Shown here piece after piece: positions 37,200 through 50,720 of a stretch of 64,000 nucleotides of DNA. Location of the stretch: assembly GCA_008360975.2 (NCBI GenBank), contig CM039184.1, positions 53,038,797 to 53,102,796 of the forward strand, in the 5' to 3' direction. Position numbers and translations under genes: made by a program. Source of the stretch: Lichenostomus cassidix. Taxonomy: Eukaryota > Chordata > Aves > Passeriformes > Meliphagidae. Each line of letters begins with the position of its first letter. Position 1 is the stretch's first letter. The notes under the pieces were generated by a model. The model was not told where the DNA came from. It saw nothing but the letters and a program-made list of their open reading frames with translations, and made no database searches.

Positions 37200-37510
37200 T
37201 CAGTCAGAAAGTTTTATTAGATAACGACTAGAAATTCATCGGAAGGAAGGACCAGTCTGAGTTCCAGTGCATGGATTCAGCTGCTGGGATGCCCAGGGTC
37301 CTGGGGGAATACCTTTTTATGGACAGGTTTCTGTGAACTTCTTGAGGGATCCAAGTTAGCCAGTACTGGTGCGAAGTTTTGTTGCAGTTTTGGCTGTTTT
37401 ACCCTTGTCTGCTCAGCGTGGTGAGGCATTAGCCCAGGCTCGGTCCGGGGAGCTGACACAGTGCTCATCACGCAGAGCAGGTACATGCCTCCCTGCCTGA
37501 GGTACATGCA
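37200..37510 (-). mobile_element. Possible degraded LTR upstream of the TBC1D19 promoter
   Basis: On the minus strand this segment has an ATAAAAAGGT TATA-like box (37318-37309) followed about 95 bp later by AATAAAAC (near 37217). That spacing is typical of U3-R in LTRs. No clear TG...CA ends or target duplication could be fixed. It could equally be unique sequence. Confidence 0.3.
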
Positions 37511-39737
37511 AGGAACTTTATTTAGCCCTTCTGGGAAAACCCATTCCTATGTGCATCAGTAACAGAACCATGAAATAAAATTTTTTCTTAATAAACTATT
37601 TTACTAAGTCAAAATACTCATTTTTAAAGTCCCAGAGCGATTAGTAAATAAGCTAAGAGAGGAGATAACATGGAAAAGCTGATCACTGACCTCCAAAGCC
37701 AAGCATTAGTACTCATTTTCAGCCCTCAGGATGACTTCTGTAAAACAAAGAATGTTTCAAGATTCTGAAACATCAGGACTAACTTTTTTACTGTTGGGAG
37801 TGACAGATATGAAGAAATTATAGCTGTCATCAGCTACGTCAATAAAAAAAGCAAGTACATATAATAGTGATATACCTGAACTCATTTGTCTGCAACCAGT
37901 TCTGATTTATCTGTGAGCATTTATGGATAAAATGACGTTTAAAGAAGAGTAGTAATAGAAGATCAGAGAGAAAGTTCTTTAATGAACTGTAGAGAAACCT
38001 GAAAAAGTCACTTATGCTAATCAAAATACCGAGGAGAGGTTGCTTCTCAGTTCATGGAGAGCATGGGGAAATCAAGGGCCCAGTTGTCTACCAATGCCTT
38101 GAATGTCTGTTCTGATTTACATCAAGTTTTCTGCAAGTTCTTTTCTTACATTCATGTATGAAGTTAGGGGCAACAGGGAGAACATTTCCTTTTCTCTCTG
38201 TATTGAAAGGGTTAATGAAATCTGCATTCCAAATGGAATAAGCATATGAAGTGTAATATCTTTCTGTGCTAGTTTATTAAAAAATTCTACAAATTGTTCT
38301 CATGCAGAGAGTACCTCTCCTCATTTTGGTTTGTTTATTTGTTTTTTTTTAAGAAATTGACAAGGATTTTTTTTTAAATTTTTTTTTGGGGGGGGGTTGG
38401 AACTGCACCTGCTAAGAAAAGCACATGCAGAAAACTGGAGCCTGACCATGAGCTTTGCAGGTCAATAGCTGAAATCCAGAGTTTTACATTGCAGCTGCAA
38501 GTATGAGAGAAAGCCCTCCCTCCTTGCCTGGAGCAGTCCTCAGCAGCATTTTCCTTTGCAGTTTGTGAGAGAACCTGTGGACTGCCACAGGGATGGCAAT
38601 CCTACATTGTGTTTGGTGAGCATGTTATTCATCCGGGCTGCTTGATATGTGAGGACTCAGAGGTTGGGTACCTTCCTACTGCTAGTACAACATGGTCTGT
38701 GGCTGTTTTCCATGCTGTTGTCCTTAGGTGCCACATTCGGCCTCATGGCAGGTCATGGAGTGGGACAGAAGCCACACCACCTTGCTGATTAGAAATGTGT
38801 TCCCCTGCTGTTGGGGAATATGGGGAAATGATACATCAGGTGAGTTTCATGTGCAATGCATACGACTCTGCGGGTCTGCGAAAGCCATCCCGATCTCTGG
38901 GTCAAGAAAACAGGATAAAAAACTAATGTCAGCTGCGGATGAGTAATTTTCTGCAGTTGACTACCTCTGCTCCAAGTTTGCCTTTGTTACCCTCTGTGTG
39001 TGAACATCTGTCACTCTTCATTCCCTGGTTTTTAGGCTCTCTCTAGTCTGATTTCCATCCACTGGGTTTCCCTTTGTTCAGTTGCATCTCCAGTAGGGGT
39101 AGGAAAACTTACTTCTTGTAAAGGCCAATCCAAGCTAAAAAGTAGGGCAATAGATAATCTGCAGAATATTATCAGAGGGCTGTTAACAGCATCTTGTGTA
39201 TCCCTACCATAACTAGTTAAGAAATCTCATGCTTAAGTGTGTGCTTCTTTTTTGTTTCCTTACAAGGAGTGTACTGCATAGCAGCTTGAGAAATACAGGG
39301 TCATTGTTAAAAAATATCACTTAACAGGCATTGGCAGAAATCCCAACTAATGCTTTAGCCTATCCCCTTAGTATCACATGCCTGGTTTAACTTGCTTCAT
39401 GTGATAATTTCTTGACAATTACAGCTTTTTCATCATGATTTACTTTTAAATTGAAAGTAAGTAACTGCGGTACACTCAGCATAGAGTGGTTTTACGATGT
39501 CCAGTAACACATACCAGAGGTAGTTTGTTGGTTTTATCAGGAGGTCTGGTGTAGATGTCATAGTTTTTCTGTTTTGGGTTGCTGGTCTTTCCCTCTCAGT
39601 GTCTCAGTCTTACACCTTTGAACACCAATTCTCTTCCCCTTTCTATTCCTCCTCCATTTGCAGCTGCAGTGCTCTACAGTGTTATACTTTTGTTTACTGT
39701 GTTTTGTGTCAAGTTACTTCACTTAACTGTACTTGAT

Positions 39738-39783
39738 ACTGGTATCCCAAGTGTTTATTAACTGGTATCCCAAGTGTTATTTT
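39738..39783. repeat. 23-bp tandem duplication
   Basis: ACTGGTATCCCAAGTGTTTA (39738) recurs 23 bp later as ACTGGTATCCCAAGTGTTAT. Confidence 0.9.
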
Positions 39784-41982
39784 ATTAATCTGCCACAGCA
39801 GGTCTGGAAAGCATCAAGAATTTGGCAATGGAAAGTAAAAATTACATAGTCAGTCAGCTTGGCTTTTTCCATGTAACATGTTAGTTGACCTAAAATCAAA
39901 CAGGGTTGTCTGCAGGAACAGACAATCACCAAAGGAGGCAGTGGTGTTGGATGACAGATAATGGGTGGGGGAAGTCAACAAAATCCCAGCAAGTTCAATA
40001 AAATCCCAACAGTCCCTATCACAAAATCCCAACTGCTAACAAAATCTTAGCACTTCCAGTCAGCTGGTCACAAGACACTCTTCTTCTAAGCAATTCACAA
40101 CATCTGTGCAGCCCTGATCCCACCTTCACCTTTCATTCTGTTGCTGTGAGAAATGCCAAGTCATGGAGCCTCCTCTTAGGGCTGCTTTCTTTGCCAGGGG
40201 AGCAGGGATGGGGAAGGGCTGGTGGGAGCACTGCCCCCTTACCTGTGCTGAGGGTGGGTGCCTTCAGTGCTGGCAGTAAAAGGGAATAAGGCATGGTGCA
40301 GAATAGGGCTAAGCATGCAATTGTTGGGACTTATTACTGCAGATGAGCCTCTTCCCCTTCCTTTGCACCCTGAGTGCCAAGGGGGGTTAATGATATCCAG
40401 GAAGAGCTCATATTGCATTCAGCCTGATAATGTGTTATAAATATTGTGTAGATATCTTAAGTTATTCCCCTTTTTTGTGCTCCATGGGACACTACCAGGA
40501 CAGCATGGGCAAACCCTGGCAGCAGTCTGGGTAAGGTGTAAGCATGTTTGTGTCTCAGATCAGCCAAGTGCCACAGAAACCTAAAAAAATATCCAAAAAG
40601 CCCAAACCAAATCAAAACCAAAAAACAAGAGCAACCCAACCCAACTACTTTCTATTTTCTGCCAAAATAAAAGGATAAGACATTAGAGGACAAAACCCAA
40701 CAAACTCAAAGACAACAAACACACATCCTCCCTTAGCCCCCAAACCCTCCAAATCTGCCTTTCTTCAGACAGGGTACTTTTATCACCTCTCAGGTAAACT
40801 GGATTTTTTGTGTAGTTTGTTAGTGGTTTTTTTTATATAAAGGGCTACTCCTGTCCAAAACTTAATTTCTTCTTTTTCCACTTGAAACCATTTTAATTCA
40901 TGATGGTTTAAAATTCATAGCCCAAATCCTCCATTTCAAGTCATTAGCAGAAGTTCCCCTGTGAACTAAAGTGTCAGGTTCCAATAGATTTCTCATCCAA
41001 ACAGGTTCTTTCAGAGAACATCGTATTCAGTCTTTTATTCAGTGTGCTCACTCTTTATATTAGACAAATTTATTTTAAACTTTAATCTCTGTTATGGACC
41101 AATCCTGCAAGCTCCCCTTTATAATATCCCTGGTTTCCTTGTGCAGTCAGAATCATGATATATTGTTTGGAGCTGATAACAGAAGTATGACAAAAGAAGA
41201 AAGTTCTGTCAGTGATGTACCCTCCTGACTTTCAAACTTTATCCAAATTACTGCCCAAAAAGTGACAGTGTGTATTTTGACAAGTGTCAATACTTTCTTT
41301 AAAATATGGAGTAATGGAGTAATGAGATTTTTTTTCTTGCCCAAATACCACTGATGCAATCTGAAGAATGTAGGAAGCTTAGATGATGTATCTTCACTTA
41401 TCAGGGCAGAAAACATCTCTTGTTGCAGACTGTTGTTCATGAAAAGTAATATATTTTCTCTAATACGTGGCTGAACTTAAGAGCTAGACTTTGACTACCA
41501 GTGATGTCAAGGATTATCAGTATAGTTTTAGGAGTTTCCCGTTGCTTCAGTTCTTGATTTTAGGTAATTTCCTACCAGACCTTGGCTTTAAATAGGTGTA
41601 AGCTTCCCTAGAGAGGACCGTGTATCTCAGGTCATATCTATGACAGGTACTTTTTTGTAGCATTTCCAAGTCATAGCAGGAACAGATATGTAAGGGAATT
41701 TGTCTTCTGTGGAAAAGGTAATAAATGTTTTAAGGTAGTCTGTTATACTTTTGTTCACTGCCTGGAATATATACAATTTACTACACAGTCATATCAGTGT
41801 ATGTTGCAAGTCTTCAACAGCCAGCAGACCACCTTGGAAACATTATTTAGTGTCTAGATCATAGGTTCCTTCTCCTTAATCATTAAGAGGGAGAACTATA
41901 AACTTCAGCAGCAGAACAAGAATCTCTTCTTGGGTACCTTTTATTCTTCTGATTAAGATTTGATGACAAAGTGGATTAATCC

Positions 41983-42011
41983 TTTCTCTCTCTCTCTTTT
42001 TTTTTTTTTTT
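41983..42011. repeat. (TC)n and poly(T) tract
   Basis: TTTCTCTCTCTCTC is followed by a T run of about 15. Confidence 0.9.
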
Positions 42012-43798
42012 CCATGTGAAGGATTGTTCTGTTGTTTCATTTCCTTGTTTGATAAATTTTCAAATAGAAGATCCAAAAGTGAAGAATAAACCAAGAGGAG
42101 CTAGAAACTCTTGAAGGGTATTTTTAATGGTTGTGGTTAACCAGCTACTGTAACTGTTCAAAGGAACACTCTAGTTTGGGCCATGGAGATTTTTACTTCC
42201 ATTACAAGGATTTTTCAGATATCCTTTACCTTGATTTCTGTTTCCTTAATTTGATGTCTGCTCTGTTGGAAAGATAGCTGAAAGTGCCACAAAAATGAAA
42301 TGCTGAATGAGCAGAACATAGCAAGGAGAACCTTCATAAATTTCTCATAATTTTGTCACCACTGATGGTGCTTTTATTTCCCTGTATGGACAAATGCCAT
42401 GTATCGTCAAAAGGAAACACCAGGTACTGATTAAATATCATCACCAGCTATGGAATAGAATCTTCTCTGATAGGTCCCAGGCCATGGTGGGGGCCTAAAG
42501 AATCCTATGTTGAAATATTGCAGTTGTCCTGTATTAGTTCAAAAGAGATTCAGTCAAAATGTAAAACTGAGCCCTAATTTCTAAATTTCTCTGTTTCTCT
42601 GTTTTTGTACAGGAATACATTATTGCAAAAAATTATCTGAAACATTGATTACTAATACTGTGAGTTACAGAAGTGTCGTGCATGTATGAAACACAACTGA
42701 ACGATCAAGCTTTTGCTGTGGAAATAAGTTCATTATGACAACATGCTCAAAAATTCACCCAAAAAAGAGTGAAACAGTGAAATGGAAGAGCACACGTATG
42801 TGAAGCACAACTCTGAAGGCTGGATTCAGAGCCATTGAGTAGCAGACTACCCTGCTTTCACTAACCCAAAACATACAAATTAATATACGGATCTGCTAAA
42901 AGGAAAAATGACACCAAAATATTATACACAGCTCTAGGGAGCACAAACAAACCCAAATGATTTGATTTCCGATGAAGCTCTGCACATTGAAACAAAAAAT
43001 TTTAAATACAAAAATGCAGTTAGGTTTTCTGTTTTGCATCACTCTTTAGAGCTCTGTAAAGAAATATTTCAAATGCACAACAAATTTGCTAAATCAAAAA
43101 AAGGACAGAGGTAGTACCTAAAAAATTGTATTATTTTGTTAATTAGCAGGATGCAGGCTCAAATCTTACAATCTATATTGCAACATGTTCCCAGAAAGAC
43201 CAGGAAGGAAAATTAGAAAACATTTACTAAGGTGAATGTGCTAAAGGGCTCAGGAACTGTTGAAATAGTTTGTATTTATTGCAAAAAAGAAAGTGAAGAG
43301 ACAAATTATGAAGCTGGTAAACCAAAAACAATAGCTGAGGCTATCAGTCATTAATATAAGTAAGCAGTCATGTAGCAATGCAATTGATCACTATTATTCT
43401 TCAAAGGAAGGACCCTTGTAGCCAACATTCCTACCCACTGTTTAGCAAAGGACACATTTTTCAGAGCAAATGCAATAAAATGTGCTCTGAGCTTAAATAA
43501 CTATGTGCACACACTCTAGTAACTAGTGTGGATTAAATTTCCTGGTCTTTGAAACTGTGTTGAGGCTTGCACTCACAGAAAGTAGAACAGGGTGAATTTC
43601 TGATGGACAGTGTATAGCATCAACCTAAAATATAGAATTAAAATTCTTCATTGGAGTTGTTCAACAGCAGAAGGGCTTTTAATTTTGGCAAAATTAGGCT
43701 AAGAACAAAAGCAGCATAATAAAAGTTTAGATCAAAACTGTGATCCATAAACTTGTCCCTCCACATCTGTATTGGCATACAGGGAAATAAAAGCATGA

Positions 43799-44056
43799 GA
43801 TCATCATAGAGTATCCTGAGTTGGAAGAGACCCATCAGGATCATCAGCTCCAACTCCAGACCCTGCACAGCATAATCCCCAGGAGTCACCACGTGCCCAC
43901 GAGTATTGTCCAGATGCTTGTTGAACTCTGTCAGGCTTGGTGCTGCGACCACTTCCCTGAGGAGCTGTTCCAGTGCCCAACCACCCTCTAGATAAGGAAC
44001 CTTTCCTGATATCTAACCTAAACCTCCCCTGATGCAACTTCATGACACTGACTCTT
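43799..44056 (-). mobile_element. CR1 LINE 3' end with ORF2 C-terminus, minus orientation
   Basis: The plus strand reads ATCATAGAGTATCCTGAGTT, GTCAGGCTTGGTGCTGCGAC and CCTAAACCTCCCCTGATGCA, the reverse complement of a CR1 3' end. Minus-strand frames give MKLHQGRFRLDIRKGSLSRG, then, in another frame, VAAPSLTEFNKHLDNTRGHV, the CR1 ORF2 C-terminus broken by a frameshift. An inactive fossil. Confidence 0.93.
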
Positions 44057-46942
44057 TGAAGGAAGCTACTTTTAAAATGTGGGGTTGTTTTATTTTTTTT
44101 CCCCAGATATATCTGTGAGGTTTGCAGTAAGAATATGGATGAGACAAATACTTAAAACAGCCTGTAGGACTGGTTTGGTAAGGGATTTGGAGGAGAAAAT
44201 GTATATATGGATATTGATTTTATAAATATTCAGGTAGAAAAACACTTTACTTTGGCATCATGATGCAGTGGTTTAGGACACCAAAACCCCCAAATAGCTA
44301 TAGCCATGAAATAGTTTTAACTTCTAGTGAAATGTAACTGAGACATGAGTTAATATCCTTCTTTATTTAATTTAAAATATTTCTTAAAAATTATTCTTGT
44401 GCAGTAAGATACTAATAGCTTTCATAACCTTATCCAAGAGGTGTAAATTTTTGAGACCTAACCATTTATTTCCTCCTTAGAACTGAAAATAACACTACTG
44501 TTGGAGGTACTGAACTCAGCTAAGTTGGATTGCCTAAGGGATGAACACTCCAGACTTAAAGAGCTGTTTTCAAATTCACAGTTTTGCTTAAGTTTGTCTA
44601 AAGGAGGAGAAAACTACATGCAGACAGGATGGGCAATAGATAAAGAAGCACTCATGAGGATGTTCTGAAGAAGGAACAGAAGAAGTTGTTATCATGTCAC
44701 TAACTAAATGAGCCACTATGTCAGCATGATGGAAAAAGTGTAAGCAAGGAAGAATCCTGGGTTTTTTCTCTTTCCCTTGTACTATTAAGGGAAATGAAAT
44801 TTACTGCCTTCTTGATAAGTAAGCTGGATTTAATAAAAAACTGTCAATTTTTACTGCCACTTTCTTTTCAAACAGCATTAAATCTGTAAAGCTTTGCATA
44901 TTTAGTAACACATCAGACCAGAAGAATAAAAGTTTCCTATTATTTTAGGTTGGATAATATGGTATATGACCTACTCATTTACCACTCTTAAAATAGAAAA
45001 TGAAAATTTATTTAGCAATTTATATAATGATCTGATTTATTAGAATTTATTTGAATATTTCTCACAGAATCCAGGATTAAATTTCCAGCCTTCTCTAGAT
45101 AAGGTCTTGTGAACAAGATATTCTGGTATGAAATGGCTCAGTTTTAACAGCTAATGAAATAGTGTGTTACCTTTTTTCCACCAGAGCATTCCCATTTGAC
45201 ACCTAATAACTTTCATGGGCAGTCATCAGGGATTAAGTGAAGACTTTGGGGAGGTCTGTCTTTACAAACCATAAAATTGCAGCTGACAATTCTGACTTTC
45301 TAACTGGAATGTAAATTGAAATTAAAGAGATAAGATCATTGCTAGATTATGGTTTGAGCAAGATTATACTTGAAGTATCCCTGGGTTTAAAACCAGAGTG
45401 GGTGACAGTAGAATCTGGGAGCATTTCATTAGCATATTACTTAAAATATTTTAGAAACCCTTTACTTGCTCCAGGAATTTCAGTAACCAAAGCTTGTAAA
45501 AACAAAACACCAACTGTTACTGATCTTTTGTCATTATCTCATAGGAAATACCTTTCCTACTTCCATTTATTCATTTTTCCCACATTGCAGGAATGCATTT
45601 TCTAATTGCAAAATGAGTGCATTAGAATAGAAGGAGAACATTGTGAAGAAGTAAAGTATCCAGGAAGGGACACAGTAGCCACAATTTGTATATGATCTGT
45701 GATTGTTTTGCACTGCTTTGTCTGTACAAAGCACACTTGGCACCAGTGCAGATGGTTCCAGAAAGGGACAAACTAGAATGCATGAAATTGCAAATATGAG
45801 ATAATGACTTCAGGTACACACACAAAAATATTAGAAAAAATCATCCAGATTAACTACAAATTTTCAAATGTTTGTTAAAACAAAATCAAGAGTGTAGCAT
45901 GTAACTTTTCAATATACAAAAATTACATACCAGAGATCCAGCTTCTGATTTGCTTGATTCATAAACCAAGGATATTTGGATACACCACAGCAGCCTGACT
46001 GAATCTGACTCAAAAAGTCAGAAAAGTGAGTGTAGAGAATTTGGAGCAGTTTGTCCTTGGACTTTTGCTTCCTCCTTCTTTTGAGAGTTGAGACTTCTTG
46101 GCAGATTTAAAACAGTTTTGTAATGTAAGCGAAGACTAAACAATGAAAATTAATTTAAAACTTACGTACTTTCAGTCACATTAACTCCCTGCACTATGTA
46201 ATATTGTATAAACATGAGCAAATAGTGCAAACTAACTACAGCAATTGTACCTCAGAATATGTTTTCTTAAGCATTATATAGACAAAAGCATGGCAAGTAA
46301 GGCCAACAGTACTATCGTTTAACAGCACATCTGTGCTGAAACTCTGGAAAGTGTTATTTTCAGTGTTTCATTATTTGACTAAAGTTTTGAAATCACTATC
46401 AAATACTTCCAGGACAGCTTAACACAATAATTGAAATAAATTAGAGTGTTTGTTAGCACTACTGATTTGACCCACCTCCCTCAGTTTCTCAGAAAATTAT
46501 AACTGACAATTTTCTATATACAGTTATTGGACAGCATTATACCTATTAAAGAAGTCCAAAATGCATAGGCCGTTTAGCTAATTTACAAATAAAGCTAAAT
46601 ATTATAGAAATTAAGACATGGGAGAGAACTTCAGCTGGGGTAATTTGTCTTTGCTCCTGAAGGTCTCCCTGTACCTCATCTTACTGAGTTCAATAATTAG
46701 TCCAAACTGCCAGCTAGCAGAGTTCCATTTAACTGAAAAAACTGGCCTGGAGATTGTCACAGTAAAAGAACAAGAGTCAAACAATAAAATACTTGTGTAC
46801 AACAAAACGCAGGCCATGAGCCTAATTTAAAATCTTACTTCCATTATATAAGCCCACAGTTTGAAGGGGACAATCTGTCATCTTTCTGTCTGAGTACATG
46901 CAAAATCATTACAATGGGAAACCAACAAAATTCTAGACATCA
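44057..46942. other. Intergenic, no gene recognised
   Basis: AT-rich non-coding sequence. Open frames at 45339-45605 and 46618-46830 show no family motif. Confidence 0.6.
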
Positions 46943-47229
46943 TGTGGTAAGATAGGAAAAGGCTGCAGGCAGCCTAAACCTAAATAAGTTACAGCTGTGC
47001 CCCTAAACAAGGAGAGGTAGACAACTTTGTTAGAGAATGAAGCAGAGAATGTGGATGTGTAGGACTAACTAGAAAAGGCACCTGTGGATAGTTTACTGAC
47101 CAACAGTAATGTAATAAGGAACACCTGTTATGCATGTGAAGAAAGAGTATAAAAAGGTCTACCGGGAGAAAATAAATTGCTGATGCCTACTGCCATCTTT
47201 TATGTTGGTGTTTGAGTCCACTATCAACA
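46943..47229 (+). mobile_element. Probable solo LTR of an endogenous retrovirus, plus orientation
   Basis: The segment begins TGTGGTAAGA. It has a TATAAAAAGG box at 47148-47157 and AATAAA at 47171-47176 (13 bases after the TATA box ends), and ends near CTATCAACA. The compact TATA to poly(A) spacing and TGT/ACA ends are LTR-like. CATCA occurs just before the start (46938-46942) and again at 47228-47232, possibly a 5-bp target duplication overlapping the end. The family was not recognised. Confidence 0.5.
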
Positions 47230-47234
47230 TCACA

Positions 47235-50200
47235 TAGTCTTTTGGTTTTCTTTTTATTAGATCAGAATGCTACTTTGGTTACATACTTTCAAGGAATGTT
47301 GCTTCCTTGTGGGCTTTGCTGGTAGGTGTTTATAGAGTACAGTAGCTGTCTTTGTTGTACCAGTAATAATGGTAGATAGCTCTTCTAATGGAGAGACATT
47401 TTGCAATACCCTGTAAAATTTTTGTTCTTTACCCTTACTTCATGGTTTGGATTGTTTCAAATGACTAAAATTCATACTCAGAATTCAGTTGTTGAGAAGA
47501 GGTTTAGCCAGCTACCCTTTAAAATGTGCAGCCATGTGCCCCTCTTCAGCTACTGAATAACAGAGAATTCACCAAAATATAATAAAATTGTATGTTCCAT
47601 TTCTTGTGCAGACCTGTGCAAATTTATGTCAAATTGGATGACTGCTCATAGGAAGTTTATTTTTCCTTTAAAAAACTGAAACTTTAAAGAATAACTGTTG
47701 CTGATTAAATTTTTCTTATGTAAGTGTAGTTTTCAGTGTTTGTCTAAGAGAGACAATGCCTCTCTTACTTCCCAAATCTTGGGTTCCCTTAAAACAAGCA
47801 TTAGGTGACTCTTGGAAACTCAGATGTAAGGGAACAAATTTTAGTAGTACTACCTTTAAGGAATTTATCTTCAACAGAAACTGATACTCATCTAAAAATG
47901 TTGATGTTAGATGAAATGTCATAGAACACAAAATAATTTCTCTTAGTAAGATATACAAATTTTGGAATCTTAATTTAAAGCTCTGTCTTCAGACATGCTG
48001 GTACCAATTCACCCAATAATACATCAGCTGACCTTCTCTGTTTCCTCCCTGCTAATTGCACAGCCAGTCTCCAAATTACTTAGTTGGTGTTGTGAAACTA
48101 GCATCTCTTTGTCTAATTCTGTGGAAATGTGGAGATCCATTTGATCTTAACGTCATGAGGATGGCATGGCTTCTTTTGAGAGCAGAGCATCAGACAGCAG
48201 CACTCTGAAAAGACTTTGTTGCTTTTCCCAGCTCTTCCACTCTCCCACTGAGTGGCCTGTGCCAAATGCTTTGCTTTGTTTTTTCCATCTTTAAATTGAA
48301 CCTCATAGCGGCTACACTTAACATAAATAACTTCTTTAATATACCTCTGTGAGATATACTAATGAAAATCTCTGTGGTAAAACAGTTGTGACTCTTATGT
48401 GCCTAACTGGAATGTTAAAATGAAGGACTGTGGTTCTCAGTTGTTACAGGTGGGGGTTTATTAAACAACCTGTTGTGGTTTTGAGCTATGCTAAGGAGTT
48501 GAGTACTGTCAAGAAGAGTTACACCATTTTGTTGCTGACATTATAACCTATTGGAGTTGCTTCTGATGGCAACCCTGATCTTTAATCTGTTTGTTACAAA
48601 CCGTGCTGTGACTGTACCTCAGAAAAGTCTCAAGATGACCAGTACCTTAGAACATGTGATGGATATTGACTTTGACTGATGTTAGTCTAGTATGCAAAGG
48701 TATGCTTGAAGGACAACATTAATGGTACCAACACCTGATGGTGTTAATATAATCCCCAAAGAGTTGGTCTCTTGGGCCTTGATGCAGGTTACTTGGCATG
48801 GGTTTCTAGCACATAATATACTCAAAGTGTAAGGGTATGCATGGCTGTTTTTTGCATCTGTAGTTTAAATCCTAATTTTTTTTTTTCCTAGCAAACTAGT
48901 ATTAATAGGGTGAAGAGGGAAAAAAGGGTTGTACAACATCATGTATAGCCTGCAAAAGAGATAAGCATCTTTTTAAAATATCTATGTTCCTCTTTCATGG
49001 GTGTGTATTCATGCCTCATAGTACTTACGGATTCGTTATGGTAAGACACAAAGCCTTTAATCCCATCTATGGTTGGTGAATGGTATTTCAGAAATCACTG
49101 GTACAACAAGGTGCTCTGAACAATATTTCATTCTTATGTTATTGCGTTCAGATCAGTCTGAAATAATTTGTTTAAATACAGTTACTGTGAGACACTGATA
49201 GGACTCAGATCACCTTGAAAAAGTTTACAGTAAGTGTGTTCCTGAGAATTTTGTGTTCTCTAAAAGTGTGGCCTAGTCCCAGTCTCCCTGCAGTTTGTGC
49301 CTGTGTGAGTAACTCCACTGAATCAGAGCCCTAGCACCAGCATAAACCTGGCAAGTGAGAACAGAAGTAGACCATGACTTTCCATATATCCATTTTTCAA
49401 ATTAGTTCATTTTATTTCCCTTTTCAGGACAAAACAGACCTGGCAACAAACCTAAAACTATTTGTGAGTTTGACACCAGTTAAAGATATATTTTTCCAAA
49501 TTCATCATTTTACAAGTGGACTTTCTATTTAAATTAAGATCTTTGTCAAATTATTGAAAAAAACCAGAACAGATTATTCATCAGGGGAAAAGGATGAGGT
49601 AACTGTAAATTGATGTGGTTTAGTTTTGGATGAGAAAAATACATACACATAGCAGGAAATGACAGAGCACAGCAACTGTTTTGGCTGCAAAGCCAGTGTG
49701 TTCAGTATATCACATTACAGGGGGGAAAGGATTAAAACTAGAATTAAAAGAAAAAAAACAGGCAGATTCTTTTGTTATCACAGATTAGCAAGCCTCCTTC
49801 AAATATAAAGAAAAATCTTATTGTATGCTTTTGTCCAAACTATCTTCACAGTCATGTTAAGGTACCTAAATTATTTCTTAATTAAAAAAATTTTATTAAT
49901 AAATCAGCGTTGCTAATAAAGAAGCCTTTATTAGGCAAGTTCTTGCCTACTTTCAACATACCAAATAATGCATTATTAAGTTCAAGTGGGACAGACACTC
50001 AGGTTTTTGTTTCTTCTGTATAATAAAATTACATCTGAGATGAGCAAACGTTTCATTAAAACCTCCTTTTTTTCTCTCCTGAAACTTGCAAGGAGACAAT
50101 GAGATGATACTGATCTGCATGGAGAGTGATCTATTGTGCAATTAGCTAAATGAAGTGGAGAGAAATGTTATTATAAAGGCGACTCAGAACTGCCCAAACC

Positions 50201-50361
50201 TGAGGACTATTGGCTGTACATTAGAGTAAATCTATGCAAAAAAAAAAAAAAAGCCTAGAAAAATAAAACCCTTTGATCTTGATATTTTTCATGCAGAAAT
50301 CCTCTCCAAAAGGGGAGTCAAGAGTTCATAGTGAATTCTTCCTCATTTACTCTGGCAATTC
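47235..50361. other. Intergenic, no gene recognised
   Basis: Non-coding sequence with a 15-A run at 50238-50252 near its right end. No repeat family or gene is seen. Confidence 0.6.
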
Positions 50362-50720
50362 AACCAGCAGATGCTGAATCAAGCTCAGCCCAGGACCAGA
50401 TGGCGTTCATCCAGAATTTCCAAAGGAAATAGTAAAATTATTAACCATGATGTGCAATCTATTGTTTAGAACTACGTTGTTGCCAGGGAAAAAGAATTGT
50501 GTGAATGTGACGCCAATGTTAAAAAAGGACTCCAGGAAAAAATTCCAAAAAACCCTTGGAATTGTGAGCTGGTTTGTAAGCCTGGCATTCAGAGAAGAAA
50601 AACTGGTGAGGGCTCTAATAACAGATAAAAATCTCTGGATCTATGGTCTGGACAAATCTGTAGAGGAGTGCTGCACCTCCCAAATTCAGAGTCCTGAGCG
50701 TGTGAACAAGGTGGTCTAGT
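50362..50720 (+). mobile_element. Ancient CR1-like LINE ORF2 fragment
   Basis: The sequence keeps recognisable LINE reverse-transcriptase features: CCAGGACCAGATGGCGTTCA (the start of the A/PDG motif region) and a frame with VTPMLKKDSRKKFQKTLGIV. In old CR1-type elements this region reads VTPIFKKGSRxDPGNYRPVSL. It is heavily diverged with small indels, so it is old and inactive. Confidence 0.6.

Larger units (their letters stand above)
37511..43798. other. Intergenic, no gene recognised
   Basis: Non-coding DNA between the divergent genes. It contains T9-AAA-T9-G9 at 38369-38397, a 23-bp tandem duplication at 39738-39783, a spaced AAAATCCCA repeat at 39978-40050 and a TC/poly(T) tract at 41983-42011. 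No conserved protein frame was found. Confidence 0.65.

Noticed and set aside
43638..44043. Protein genes at the minus strand
   Set aside because: Both frames are pieces of a frameshifted CR1 ORF2 C-terminus.
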